Of a DNA stretch of 64,000 nucleotides, positions 27,405-35,878 are shown piece by piece. The position numbers were made by a program, and so were the translations under genes. The notes beneath the pieces were generated by a model. It was not told where the DNA came from. It was given only the letters and a program-made list of their open reading frames with translations, and searched no databases. Numbering within the stretch: position 1 is the stretch's first letter; each line of letters opens with the position of its first letter. This DNA is from Neoaquamicrobium microcysteis (GTDB lineage: Bacteria; Pseudomonadota; Alphaproteobacteria; Rhizobiales; Rhizobiaceae): contig NZ_VSZS01000059.1 of NCBI RefSeq assembly GCF_008180155.1, forward strand, positions 62,001 to 126,000. The letters run 5' to 3'.

Positions 27405-29611
27405 CCTGTCACCCCGATTCTTTCGTTTTCGACTGCGCTCGCACCACCCGACCGACTCGTGGAAGCGCGATCGGCACGGAAGCGAAGGAGCCGCAGCGCA
27501 TTGATCGTGACGAGCACGGTGGCGCCGGTATCAGCCAGGATCGCCATCCAGAGCGTGGTCGTGCCGGTGAGCGTCGTAATCAGGAAAACGGCCTTGAGGC
27601 CCAGCGCCAGAGCGATGTTCTGCCAGATATTGCCCAGTGTCGCACGCGACAGCTCCACCAACTCGGCCACGCCCGTCACCCGGTTCTTCAGAAGCGCCGC
27701 GTCGGCAGTTTCGAGCGCGACTTCGGTGCCACCGCCCATGGCGATGCCCACCGAGGCCGCTGCCAGCGCCGGCGCATCGTTGATGCCGTCGCCCACCATG
27801 GCAATGCCACCATGCGCTCTCAGCGCGCCGATCTCGGCAAGCTTGGCGTCGGGCAGCAACTCCGCTTTGGCTTCCAAACCGAGGCCACCAGCGATTGCAT
27901 CAGCCGTGCGCGCGTTGTCGCCGGTCAGCATGACAGTCCGGACGCCGAGCTCGTTGAGGCGTGCCACGCCGGCGGCGGCATCCTCGCGCGGCTCGTCGCG
28001 CAGGGCGATGATGCCGAGGATCCTCTTGCCGCTCAGCAGCACAACGGCGGTCTTGCCTTCGAGCTCCAGCGATCTCAGGCGGGCACCGATCTCTTCGGGT
28101 ATCTCGGCTTGCTCAGCCGCGTAGCGCGGTGAGCCAATCGAAACGAAGCCCTCGCGGAGGCGTGCCGTCACGGCCTTGCCGGGGACTGCCATCGCCCCGC
28201 CGAACGTCTTCGGCAGCTCCAGGCCGCGTGCCTCGGCCGCCTCGACGATGGCGGCGCCGAGCGGGTGGCTGGACTCGCTTTCGACTGCGGCGGCCTTGGC
28301 GAGGATTTCGGCATCGTCGCCCTCGATGGCAATTACATCCGTCACGCGCGGCCGCCCGACCGTGAGCGTTCCGGTCTTGTCAAAGGCGACCGTGCGCACT
28401 TTGCCCAGCGTCTCAAGCGCGGCGCCGCCTTTCACGAGAAGCCCGCGCCGGGCACCTACGGCCAGTCCGGAAGCGATCGCCGCCGGCGTCGAGATGACGA
28501 GCGCACATGGACAGGCGATGAGCAGCGTCGCCAGGCCGCGATAGATCCAGGTCGACCATTCCGCCCCGAACAGGAGTGGCGGCGCGACCATGATCAGGGC
28601 GGCAACGGCCATGGCGGCGGGTGTGTAATAGGTGCTGAAGCGGTCGATAAAGCGCGCCGTGGGGGCTTTCGAGCCTTGCGCCTCCTCGACGAGATGAATG
28701 ATGCGGGCAATCGTGTTGTCGGCGGCCGTCCGCGTGATCCGCACCCGCAGCACGCCATTGGCGTTGATGCTGCCGGCAAAGACGGCGCTGCCCGGCTCTT
28801 TCAGGACCGGCACGGACTCGCCCGTGACCGGCGCCTCGTCCAGCTCGGACGTGCCCTCGATAACTTCTCCATCGGAAGGCACACGATCGCCGGGGCGGAC
28901 CACGACGACATTGCCGATGCCGAGCCGTTCGACCGGAACTTCCAACACGGCTCCGTCCCGCTCCAGCCGTGCGACGCGCGGCACAAGGTTCATCAGCGCA
29001 GCGATCCCGGAGCGTGCCCGTCCTGCGGCGATGTTCTCGAGGAGCTCGCCGACCGCGAACAGGAAAACCACGACCGCGGCCTCTGCGCCCTCGCCAATCG
29101 CGATAGCGCCGATCGCGGCAACGGACATCAAGGTCTCGATGCTGAAGGGCGTGCCATGGCGCGCGCCGGCAACAGCGCGCCGGGCGATCGGAATCAGACC
29201 GAGACCCGCCGCCGCCACATAGGCCCACTCCGCCACATCCGGCGCAATCGTCGCGACAACGAAGGCCAGAACAAGGAGCGCGCCGGTGCCGAGGACGAGC
29301 TGGCCTTTGCGGGTGCGCCACCAGGTCCGATCGACGGTCTCAGGTCGGCCAAGTGGGACATTTGCGTCGGCGATAGGCTCGCCGTCCACGGGATGCGGAG
29401 TGTAGCCTAGCGAGCGGATGCGCTCCTCGATCGCCGTGCGCGACGTGCGGTCCTCGTCCAGAAGGAGCGAGAGCATCTCCAATCCGACATTCACATTGAT
29501 GTCGCTGACGCCGGGCAGACGTTTCAGTCCGTTCTCGATTTTGAGCGCGCAGGCCCCGCAATCCATGCCTTCGACGCGGAGCTTGAGCGCACTGGCTGGC
29601 GCACCTGCCAT
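27401..29611 (-). CDS. P1B-type heavy-metal ATPase, Zn/Cd/Pb class (ZntA/CadA-like)
   Basis: The 736-residue pump has an N-terminal HMA domain (GMDCGAC, 15-21), the CPC membrane motif (ACPCALVIST), phosphorylation site DKTGTLT, the HP motif (SSHPLG) and the hinge GDGINDAPA. A lysine in LALGLKAVFL and an aspartate in ADTGATV near the last helices are the P1B-2 signature for Zn, Cd and Pb, not copper. An upstream in-frame start at 29662 would lie inside the promoter and operator, so I choose ATG 29611. Expression is probably controlled by the divergent MerR gene. Confidence 0.93.
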   Translation of the reverse strand: MAGAPASALKLRVEGMDCGACALKIENGLKRLPGVSDINVNVGLEMLSLLLDEDRTSRTAIEERIRSLGYTPHPVDGEPIADANVPLGRPETVDRTWWRTRKGQLVLGTGALLVLAFVVATIAPDVAEWAYVAAAGLGLIPIARRAVAGARHGTPFSIETLMSVAAIGAIAIGEGAEAAVVVFLFAVGELLENIAAGRARSGIAALMNLVPRVARLERDGAVLEVPVERLGIGNVVVVRPGDRVPSDGEVIEGTSELDEAPVTGESVPVLKEPGSAVFAGSINANGVLRVRITRTAADNTIARIIHLVEEAQGSKAPTARFIDRFSTYYTPAAMAVAALIMVAPPLLFGAEWSTWIYRGLATLLIACPCALVISTPAAIASGLAVGARRGLLVKGGAALETLGKVRTVAFDKTGTLTVGRPRVTDVIAIEGDDAEILAKAAAVESESSHPLGAAIVEAAEARGLELPKTFGGAMAVPGKAVTARLREGFVSIGSPRYAAEQAEIPEEIGARLRSLELEGKTAVVLLSGKRILGIIALRDEPREDAAAGVARLNELGVRTVMLTGDNARTADAIAGGLGLEAKAELLPDAKLAEIGALRAHGGIAMVGDGINDAPALAAASVGIAMGGGTEVALETADAALLKNRVTGVAELVELSRATLGNIWQNIALALGLKAVFLITTLTGTTTLWMAILADTGATVLVTINALRLLRFRADRASTSRSGGASAVENERIGVTG

Positions 29612-29643
29612 GATGTCACCTCGACTTCTTCGATGTGACATCG

Positions 29644-29674
29644 CATATAGACCCTGTAGCAACTACAGGGTCAA
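29644..29674 (-). promoter_or_regulatory. MerR-type promoter/operator of the ATPase operon
   Basis: On the minus strand a -35 TTGACC (29674-29669) and a -10 TATATG (29649-29644) are separated by 19 bp, the long spacer of MerR-activated promoters. The dyad ACCCTGTAG-CAA-CTACAGGGT (29651-29671) lies in the spacer. The sequence is of the ZntR/CadR/PbrR class. Confidence 0.85.
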
Positions 29675-29678
29675 GACG

Positions 29679-30092
29679 ATGACGCGCGAAAAGTTCTCGA
29701 TCGGCGATCTGGCCAAGGCGACCGACACGAAGGTAGAGACGATCCGGTATTACGAGCGCATCAGGCTCTTGCCGGAGCCGGAGCGCACTGGCGGCAATTA
29801 CCGGAGCTATTCGGCCGCGCATCTCGGTCGTCTCAGCTTCATTCGCCGCGCGCGCGATCTCGGCTTCTCGATCGAGCAGGTACGCGACCTTCTCGGACTT
29901 TCCGATCAGCGCGATCGACCTTGTGAGGCTGTTGACGCGATCGCGCGCGAGCATCTCGGCGAGGTGGAGCGCAAGATCCGGGATCTTCAGGCCCTGCGCC
30001 GCGAGCTGGACAGCATTCTAAGCCAGTGCGGCTGCGGCACAATCGCCGAATGCCGGATCATCGAGGCGCTGTCGCCTAACGATCAACGCTGA
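29679..30092 (+). CDS. MerR-family Zn/Cd/Pb-responsive regulator
   Basis: The 137-residue protein has the MerR winged helix (FSIGDLAKATDTKVETIRYY) and a dimer helix with Cys82. The C-terminal metal loop has Cys117, Cys119 and Cys125 (CGCGTIAEC). This Cys pattern fits the CadR/ZntR/PbrR group more than CueR. ATG 29679 is eight bases past the operator dyad. It should activate the divergent ATPase operon by untwisting the 19-bp spacer. Confidence 0.9.
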   Translation: MTREKFSIGDLAKATDTKVETIRYYERIRLLPEPERTGGNYRSYSAAHLGRLSFIRRARDLGFSIEQVRDLLGLSDQRDRPCEAVDAIAREHLGEVERKIRDLQALRRELDSILSQCGCGTIAECRIIEALSPNDQR

Positions 30093-30118
30093 GCTGAACG
30101 ACGCCCGGCGGCAGGAGC

Positions 30119-31372
30119 TTAGGCGTGTAACCTTACCCGGCTGATGATGAACCGGCTTTGGGGTAATGCGGGCAGCCGTGAGTAGTCGATTCGCAAATCT
30201 TGCTCCGGCACATGGTATCTGATCCGTCTGGTCAGAAAGTCTGATGCCTGCTTCATCAGTTCGATTGTGATCCACTCGCCAGCGCAGCGGTGGTTGGCGT
30301 TGTGATCCCCGCCGCCTTGAGGAACGAAGTTGAACGGGCTGCCGTCCCATTCACGAAACCGCTCGGGCTGAAACGCCTCAGGCGAGTCCCACGTCCTGGC
30401 GTCGTGGTTCGTTCCGTAAAGGTCCAGGATAACGCGTCGCCCGCTAGGGAAGCGGTATCCCATCCAATCGAAATCGGATCGCACCAGCGCCGCGACAGCG
30501 GGAAAGAAGGGGTAGAAGCGCCGAACCTCCTGGACGAAGAATTCTGGGTAAGAACCGTCGCCGCCGGCTTCCAGCTTGCTCCGGCATTCAGGATAGTGAT
30601 GAAGGGCGTGGGCGACGAAGGTGATGTAGACACCGATGGCAACGATCGGCCTAATCACGTTGAGGACTTCCACAGCGGCAACGTGAGGGCTCAGCAGCTC
30701 ACCATCCAGACCCCGGTGCTCTGCGATGACGCGAGCAGCCGATTCTACCGGCGGGCGGATTTGCCTTGAACGGATCTGCACGACAACGTTCTCAATCCAG
30801 CGGTCGGCCCGTTTGCGCGCCAACCGAGCTCGCCAGTGCTTGGGCCCGACCGATCCTGCGGCATCGAAAAGCGCGGTGATCTCCCGCGTCCGCTGTCGCA
30901 CCTGAGCCTCGGGTAGCGGAACCCCGGCCCAACCGCACGCGGCTCGCGTCAGAAGTTCGTGGAGCTCATCGTACAAGACGATCTCGTCCTTAAGCGCCCA
31001 TGGCCGAGCACGGGCCTGCCACTCCTCCGCGGTAGTTGCGATCAGTCCTTCGATCCGCTCGGGCGTCATCAGGGACATGAACATCTGCTTGCGATGTCGG
31101 TGAGCCGCGTCATCCAGCCCTTGCACACCACCCCTTCCAAGAAGCGTTTTCTGGATTCGCCCGATCATGGCGCCATGCCGCATAAATCGGCTTTGATCGT
31201 AGAAGAGCCGGGCCCCCTCCGGCCCCGTCATACAGATTGTTTTGCGGAGCATGAGCCGGGTCTCGAATAGGTCCGCTCCATAGACGCGACACTGCTTCGA
31301 GATGAACCTATAAGGGTCCTTGAGTAGCGCGAGCGTCGCGTCGAGCCGGTTGTCACGAGGAAGCGGCGGCAT
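30119..31372 (-). CDS. CYP152-like cytochrome P450 (fatty acid peroxygenase type)
   Basis: The 417-residue soluble P450 has the ExxR motif (Glu282, Arg285) and the haem Cys363 in the unusual segment FNFVPQGGGDHNANHRCAGEW typical of CYP152. Arg241-Pro242 replaces the usual acid-alcohol pair in the I helix; in CYP152 this Arg binds the fatty-acid carboxylate so that H2O2 can be used directly. Gln84 is at the position that is Gln in hydroxylating P450 BS-beta and His in the decarboxylase OleT, so hydroxylation is the likelier reaction. It is the last gene of the MerR-controlled five-gene operon. ATG 31372 overlaps the lspA stop. Confidence 0.88.
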   Translation of the reverse strand: MPPLPRDNRLDATLALLKDPYRFISKQCRVYGADLFETRLMLRKTICMTGPEGARLFYDQSRFMRHGAMIGRIQKTLLGRGGVQGLDDAAHRHRKQMFMSLMTPERIEGLIATTAEEWQARARPWALKDEIVLYDELHELLTRAACGWAGVPLPEAQVRQRTREITALFDAAGSVGPKHWRARLARKRADRWIENVVVQIRSRQIRPPVESAARVIAEHRGLDGELLSPHVAAVEVLNVIRPIVAIGVYITFVAHALHHYPECRSKLEAGGDGSYPEFFVQEVRRFYPFFPAVAALVRSDFDWMGYRFPSGRRVILDLYGTNHDARTWDSPEAFQPERFREWDGSPFNFVPQGGGDHNANHRCAGEWITIELMKQASDFLTRRIRYHVPEQDLRIDYSRLPALPQSRFIISRVRLHA

Positions 31373-31872
31373 CAAGGCGCCTTCATCGGATCAACATCGG
31401 GGTGCTTTTTCGGACCCTTCGCCTCGTCTCTGGGCAAGATGCTTTCGAGCAACAGAAGGCCGACGCCGCTCACGATCGCCACATCGGCGAGATTGAAAGC
31501 CGGCCAGTGATAGGTGGCGAGGTAAAAATCCAGAAAGTCCGTCACGGCGCCATGCCGCAGCCGGTCGATAAGGTTTCCCAGCGCGCCCCCGGCAATGAGC
31601 CCGAGCGAAACGGCCGTCAGGCGGTGTTCGGCCCGCTGCAACCAAACAAGGAGCCCGGCCACAATCGCCAGCGTGAGAGCGATCAGTGCCCAAGGCGAGG
31701 CGTCGCCAAACAACCCGAAACTCACGCCCGTGTTGCGGCCAAGGACCAGGTTGAAGAAGCCGGTGATGGGGATCACCTGGGGCGGGGCCATGACGTGGTT
31801 GAGGATCATCCACTTCGATACCTGATCGGCCGTGAGAGCGAGGAGTGCGATAGGGAGCCCAAGTTTCAGCAT
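31372..31872 (-). CDS. lspA: Lipoprotein signal peptidase (signal peptidase II)
   Basis: The 166-residue membrane protease has four helices and catalytic Asp112 (VTDFLDF) and Asp130 (NLADVAI). It cleaves prolipoproteins after lipid attachment. An in-frame TTG at 31899 overlaps ccdA, but ATG 31872 with GGAAAGGA just before it is the better start. A second, element-borne lspA also occurs in lead-resistance operons (pbrB/pbrC region of Cupriavidus), which supports metal resistance here. The lipoprotein it serves is not evident in this operon. Confidence 0.9.
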   Translation of the reverse strand: MLKLGLPIALLALTADQVSKWMILNHVMAPPQVIPITGFFNLVLGRNTGVSFGLFGDASPWALIALTLAIVAGLLVWLQRAEHRLTAVSLGLIAGGALGNLIDRLRHGAVTDFLDFYLATYHWPAFNLADVAIVSGVGLLLLESILPRDEAKGPKKHPDVDPMKAP

Positions 31873-31895
31873 GCCTGTCCTTTCCGTTGTTGGGC

Positions 31896-32639
31896 TCAAC
31901 CGATCTGGCCGAGAACCGGGAAGGTCTGCAGGAGCCAGATCGCGAAGCTACTCAGTTGGCCGGTAATCATCGCGATACCCATTACTACCATAGTCCCGCC
32001 GGCGACGATCTTCAGGACGCGTCCGGTTCGCCGCATGGCCGTCATTCGCGCCATGAAACCGCGCATGAACAGGGCGGCAAGGATGAAGGGCAGACCAAGT
32101 CCGAGCGAATAGACTGCCAGGAGGGCCGTTCCGCTTCCGGCGGTGGCATTCGCGGCCGAAAGCGCCAGGATCGCACCAAGGACCGGCCCGATGCAGGGCG
32201 TCCAGCCGAAGGCGAAGGCAAGGCCCAAGAGGTAGTTTGCCCAAGGCCCGCCGCCTGGCCGGCCTGAGTGAAATCTCACATCGCGCTCGAACCACGGCAT
32301 GGGCACGAGGCCGGTCGTGAACAGGCCGAAGCCAATGACGATCGCACCGCCGATCAGGTTGGCCTCATAGAGGTGTGCGCGCAGAAGCCCACTTAGCGCT
32401 GTTGCGCTGGCCCCGAGGAGGACGAATACGGTAGTGAAGCCGAGCACGAAGCAGAGGCCCAAACCGAGTGTCCGAATCGTCTCCTTCAGGCCTACTTGGT
32501 GGGCAAGCCCATCCGGGCTGATGGTCCGCCCGGCGACATAGGAGACGTAGCCCGGCACGAGCGGCAGAACGCAAGGGGATAGAAACGAGATGACGCCCGC
32601 GGCAAAAGCCGTGGCTATACCGACGCCGGAGTGGTCCAC
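31896..32639 (-). CDS. ccdA: CcdA/DsbD-family thiol-disulfide membrane protein
   Basis: The 247-residue protein has six helices and the two redox cysteine sites LSPCVLPLVPGY (helix 1) and GWTPCIGPVLGA (helix 4). CcdA moves electrons from cytoplasmic thioredoxin to periplasmic thiols for cytochrome c assembly or other disulfide reduction. It starts with GTG after GGAGGA. A small periplasmic thioredoxin partner is not encoded nearby. Its 3' end overlaps the TTG-start version of lspA. Confidence 0.88.
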   Translation of the reverse strand: MDHSGVGIATAFAAGVISFLSPCVLPLVPGYVSYVAGRTISPDGLAHQVGLKETIRTLGLGLCFVLGFTTVFVLLGASATALSGLLRAHLYEANLIGGAIVIGFGLFTTGLVPMPWFERDVRFHSGRPGGGPWANYLLGLAFAFGWTPCIGPVLGAILALSAANATAGSGTALLAVYSLGLGLPFILAALFMRGFMARMTAMRRTGRVLKIVAGGTMVVMGIAMITGQLSSFAIWLLQTFPVLGQIG

Positions 32640-32654
32640 TGCGGTCCTCCTCCG

Positions 32655-33539
32655 TCAGGCCTTGGCGCCGCTCGCCGGTGCGGCCTCTCGAAGATCGTTG
32701 CGGGCATCGCGGATGATCGACCATGCCGACTGCAGGAACAGCCCGGCCACGGCAAACGCCACGATCAGATCCGGCCAAGGCGAATTCAGCGCCCATACGA
32801 CGCCGGCCGCGGCGATTACAGCGAAATTGCCAATCGCGTCGTTGCGCGAAAACAGCCACACGGCGCGCATATTGGCATCGCCTTTCCGGTGCGGCAGCAG
32901 TACCACGGCCGCGAGCACGTTGACGATCAACGCGACGGTGGCAAAGCCGGCCATCAGCAGCGTTTGGGGCTCGTGCTCGACGAAGACGCGGTAGAACGTC
33001 GAGCCGATCACGCCAAAGCCGAGCAGCGCCAGGAAAATTCCCTGCAGCAGTGCCGCCCGGGCTCGCGCTGCAAGGCCCCAGCCAACGGCTATCAGCCCAA
33101 GGAAGGAGATCAGACCGTCGCCGATGAAGTCGAGGGCATCGGCCTGCAGCGCTTGCGAGCCCGCGAGGAAGCTGCCGCCAATTTCAATGACGCCGTAGCC
33201 GACATTCAGCAGAACGACGATCCACAGCGCCCGTTTGTAGGCCGGCGTGACATGTGAGAGGTCGGGAATGCGGTCATCATCATCAACCTCGGCGGCATCG
33301 GCAGATGTCTTCGGCGCGCCTATACGGTCGAGCTGGTATCCGAGGTCGCTCACCGCGTTTTCGACGACGGGCAATCGGGTGGCCGCATCATCGACCTCCA
33401 GGGTCATGATCTGCGAGGCGATCGACACCTTTACATCGGAGACACCGGGGACCTTGCGTGCTGCGCCTTCGATCTTGGCGGCGCAGGAGGCACAGTCCAT
33501 GCCCGTGACGTGATAGCGGGCCGTTGCGGTAGCGGTCAT
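32655..33539 (-). CDS. HMA domain fused to CDF-type cation transporter
   Basis: The 294-residue protein joins an N-terminal HMA metal-binding domain (GMDCASC, 13-19) to a six-helix cation diffusion facilitator core. CDF metal-site residues are seen in QADALDFIGDG (helix 2) and SRNDAIGNFAV (helix 5). An acidic linker (VDDDDRIPD) separates the domains. It probably exports Zn, Cd, Co or Pb by proton exchange. ATG 33539 overlaps the ligase stop by four bases, so they are co-translated. Confidence 0.88.
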   Translation of the reverse strand: MTATATARYHVTGMDCASCAAKIEGAARKVPGVSDVKVSIASQIMTLEVDDAATRLPVVENAVSDLGYQLDRIGAPKTSADAAEVDDDDRIPDLSHVTPAYKRALWIVVLLNVGYGVIEIGGSFLAGSQALQADALDFIGDGLISFLGLIAVGWGLAARARAALLQGIFLALLGFGVIGSTFYRVFVEHEPQTLLMAGFATVALIVNVLAAVVLLPHRKGDANMRAVWLFSRNDAIGNFAVIAAAGVVWALNSPWPDLIVAFAVAGLFLQSAWSIIRDARNDLREAAPASGAKA

Positions 33540-34906
33540 AAGATTGGTCCTTTGGGCTCGAAGGGAATAATCGGGCGAACTTTGCCGCCTTGGGTTTGCT
33601 CGGGTGGCTCATCGCCGCGCTCGATTTTGACGTGGTCGAGACCCTGTCGCTCGAGCAGTGCGCGCATATCAGCCTCGACCCGCGGCCAGACCGTGTCAGG
33701 GGTGCCGGAGACTTTCAGGCGCACCCGCACCGCATCGGGTGCGGTTTGCACGACCTGGTAGAGATCGACGCCGGGCACTGGATCAAGTAGCGCATAAAAG
33801 ACCATTGGCGGCATTGTCACGGTCTGGCCGTCGCGGCCGGCGAAGCGCACCAGGTCGGAGGCACGCCCCTGGACTCGTATTGCCGGGAAGGGGCTGCCGC
33901 AGGGGCAGGCGTCCGGGCGCTCGACGATGCTGTCGCCAAGATCGTAGCGTAGGACCGGCTGCAGGCCGTTCGCCAGATTGCTCACCAGAACTGTGTGCGA
34001 GACCTGTCCTTTGGGTACTGGTCTGTGGCTCGCATCGACGGCTTCAAATGTCGCCCAATCGGAGTTCACGTGCAGCCAGCCATGCGCGCAGCTGAAGCTC
34101 AAGAACGGCACTTCCGTGGAAGCGTAGCTGTTACCTACCTTGGCGTTGAAGGCGCGTGCGATGCGCCCGTATTCTTCGGGAGCCAACCCCTCAGCTGCGA
34201 GTGCAAGCAGCGCAGGCCGAATGTGTAGGCGGCCCTGTTCCTGTTCGGTGGCGAGCAGGGCTGCAATGCTCGCGTAAGGCGCCAGAAGAACAGGCTGGAA
34301 CTCATTAAGCGCAGCCACGATTTCTCGGATCGGATCATGCACCGAGAGCTGCAGAAGCTTGTCGTTACGCCGACGCTTCAAGGCGGCGGCGGCCACAGCC
34401 GAGGCGAAATGTCCGCCCTTGGCCATCACCATCGCCATGCGCCCCGACCCTGCGATGATCTTCACGAAATCGCCAAAGCTTAACCAGCTCGTGAGCATGC
34501 GAAGGGCGATGGACTGTGTGACCGCCATGGCCCGATTGTCATAAAGGAAGATGCCCTTGGTTCCGCTCGTGCCCGAGGTGGTCGCCAGGGTGTAGCCGTG
34601 GAACTTCTCGCCGACCTTGTCCGGGTCTTCGGCGAAGACTTGGGCGTCGGAAAACGTGACGGTCCGATCAGTTACCCAATCGTCGAATCCACTCATCAGC
34701 CACTTCTTGGTGGTGATCGGCAGATTCTCAAGCCTCACCGGCCCTTGGGGTATATCGGCATAGAGCCGCCGGTAGAGGGGAGAATTTGCCCGAGCGAAAG
34801 CAACCATCGCGCCAAGGCGCTCGCGCTGCCGTCGAAGGATGCCCTCGGACCCCTCCTTCCTGGCGCGTCGGTTATCGAGCACGAGCCCAAGCAGGTTTTC
34901 ACCCAT
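33536..34906 (-). CDS. Adenylate-forming enzyme of the PaaK/phenylacetate-CoA ligase family
   Basis: The 456-residue protein has the adenylation core motifs TSGTSGTKG (near 110), YASTE (near 262), LRYDLGD (near 322) and a zinc-type CPCGSPFP segment. PaaK-like ligases activate a carboxylic acid as acyl-AMP and usually pass it to CoA; the acid is unknown. It is the first gene of an operon with a CDF transporter, CcdA, LspA and a fatty-acid P450. The start ATG follows AAGGAGG, and the MerR-type promoter lies about 55 bases upstream. Confidence 0.87.
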   Translation of the reverse strand: MGENLLGLVLDNRRARKEGSEGILRRQRERLGAMVAFARANSPLYRRLYADIPQGPVRLENLPITTKKWLMSGFDDWVTDRTVTFSDAQVFAEDPDKVGEKFHGYTLATTSGTSGTKGIFLYDNRAMAVTQSIALRMLTSWLSFGDFVKIIAGSGRMAMVMAKGGHFASAVAAAALKRRRNDKLLQLSVHDPIREIVAALNEFQPVLLAPYASIAALLATEQEQGRLHIRPALLALAAEGLAPEEYGRIARAFNAKVGNSYASTEVPFLSFSCAHGWLHVNSDWATFEAVDASHRPVPKGQVSHTVLVSNLANGLQPVLRYDLGDSIVERPDACPCGSPFPAIRVQGRASDLVRFAGRDGQTVTMPPMVFYALLDPVPGVDLYQVVQTAPDAVRVRLKVSGTPDTVWPRVEADMRALLERQGLDHVKIERGDEPPEQTQGGKVRPIIPFEPKGPIL

Positions 34907-34960
34907 GCGAAGGCCTCCTTTCTCGATATGCCGAACGCCCTTGCGGTGATATAGGCCCGG

Positions 34961-34991
34961 AGTCTACAACCTGTAGCGACTACAGGAGCAA
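34961..34991 (-). promoter_or_regulatory. MerR-type promoter/operator of the ligase-P450 operon
   Basis: Minus-strand -35 TTGCTC (34991-34986) and -10 TAGACT (34966-34961) are 19 bp apart. The dyad CCTGTAG-CGA-CTACAGG (34970-34986) has the same arms as the operator at 29651. This places the ligase/CDF/CcdA/LspA/P450 operon under the adjacent MerR protein. Confidence 0.83.
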
Positions 34992-35002
34992 GAGCTAAAA
35001 AA

Positions 35003-35389
35003 ATGCAGATTGGGGACCTGTCGCGCGCGGCCGGCGTCAACATCGAAACCATCCGCTACTACGAGCGGATCGGCGTACTGCCTAAGGCGACCCGCCAAGT
35101 GAACGGCCGGCGTACCTACTCCCAGGACGACGCCCGCCGCTTGAGCTTCATTCGCCATGCCCGGGATCTTGGATTTGATCTGGCCGACGTGCGCACGCTT
35201 CTTGCCCTGCAAGAGCAACCCGAAGCCTCCTGCGAAGATGCGAGTCGTATCGCCCAAGCGCAGTTGGAGGCGGTCGAGAGCCGAATTGCCAAGCTCCAGA
35301 GCCTGCGGACCGAGCTCACCCGCATGCTGACGGAATGTCAGAATGGGGTCGTGGCCGAATGTCGTGTGATTGAAGCGCTCAACGGCTAA
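35003..35389 (+). CDS. MerR-family CadR/PbrR-like regulator
   Basis: The 128-residue protein has the MerR DNA-binding region (MQIGDLSRAAGVNIETIRYY) and three cysteines Cys77, Cys112 and Cys120 placed as in the Cd/Pb sensors CadR and PbrR. It lacks the CxC pair of the first MerR protein, so the two may differ in metal preference. ATG 35003 lies 16 bases past the operator dyad, and it is divergent from the ligase-P450 operon. Confidence 0.9.
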   Translation: MQIGDLSRAAGVNIETIRYYERIGVLPKATRQVNGRRTYSQDDARRLSFIRHARDLGFDLADVRTLLALQEQPEASCEDASRIAQAQLEAVESRIAKLQSLRTELTRMLTECQNGVVAECRVIEALNG

Positions 35390-35457
35390 TTGGCGGAATA
35401 AGGAGGGCCCGCCTCGCTTCTGCCGTGCCTCCGTTGGGAGCTTTCCGCTGATCCTCA

Positions 35458-35712
35458 TCAACCTCGGCAGGCTCTCGCCTGATTTCGCATAACTTCGTAG
35501 TCGCTCATCATCGCAACGATCGCCGATCGGTCAGGCAGAAGAGCGAGTTCGTCGGCTGCTCGCATCTGAAGCTCGCGGCTGTACTCCACGACGGGCGGAC
35601 AGACCGATACGCCGACCGGATCAGAACCGACCGTCGCGCATGCGCTCAGCGAGGTCGTCACGATCGCGAGGGCGGCGACTCGCTGCCTCAACCATGCGAC
35701 GTTGGATTTCAT
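35458..35712 (-). CDS. Probable phage o-spanin (Rz1-like lipoprotein)
   Basis: The 84-residue product has a lipoprotein signal ending in LSAC (Cys25) and a short mature domain. Its start lies inside the preceding gene in another frame (overlap 35621-35712), the standard embedded arrangement of Rz/Rz1 spanin pairs. In phage lysis it would fuse the outer membrane with the inner one. It is next to an endolysin fragment. Assignment rests on architecture, not sequence similarity. Confidence 0.6.
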   Translation of the reverse strand: MKSNVAWLRQRVAALAIVTTSLSACATVGSDPVGVSVCPPVVEYSRELQMRAADELALLPDRSAIVAMMSDYEVMRNQARACRG

Positions 35713-35878
35713 TCAGCTTCTCCGTGGCTTCGAGGCGTTCAACGAGACGACCTGCTCTCTCGCCGGACCGCCGTAGGGAGAACAGGAACAGCAGGACGGC
35801 GAGCGCGAGAACGCTGTATCGTAGGGCGGTACGCGCCCACGGGCTGCTGGTGATCGCGCCGAGCAAAGCCATGATCAT
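35621..35878 (-). CDS. Probable phage i-spanin (Rz-like)
   Basis: The 85-residue protein has one N-terminal membrane helix (about 17-38) followed by a charged helical segment (RLVERLEATEKLNEIQRR), as expected for an inner-membrane spanin with a periplasmic coiled coil. Its start overlaps the endolysin stop by four bases and its end overlaps the lipoprotein gene. It would work with the lipoprotein at 35458. Confidence 0.6.
   Translation of the reverse strand: MIMALLGAITSSPWARTALRYSVLALAVLLFLFSLRRSGERAGRLVERLEATEKLNEIQRRMVEAASRRPRDRDDLAERMRDGRF

Noticed and set aside
29612-29662. Upstream in-frame start for the P-type ATPase
   Set aside because: The codons lie inside the -10 and operator of the MerR-type promoter and could not be on the transcript.
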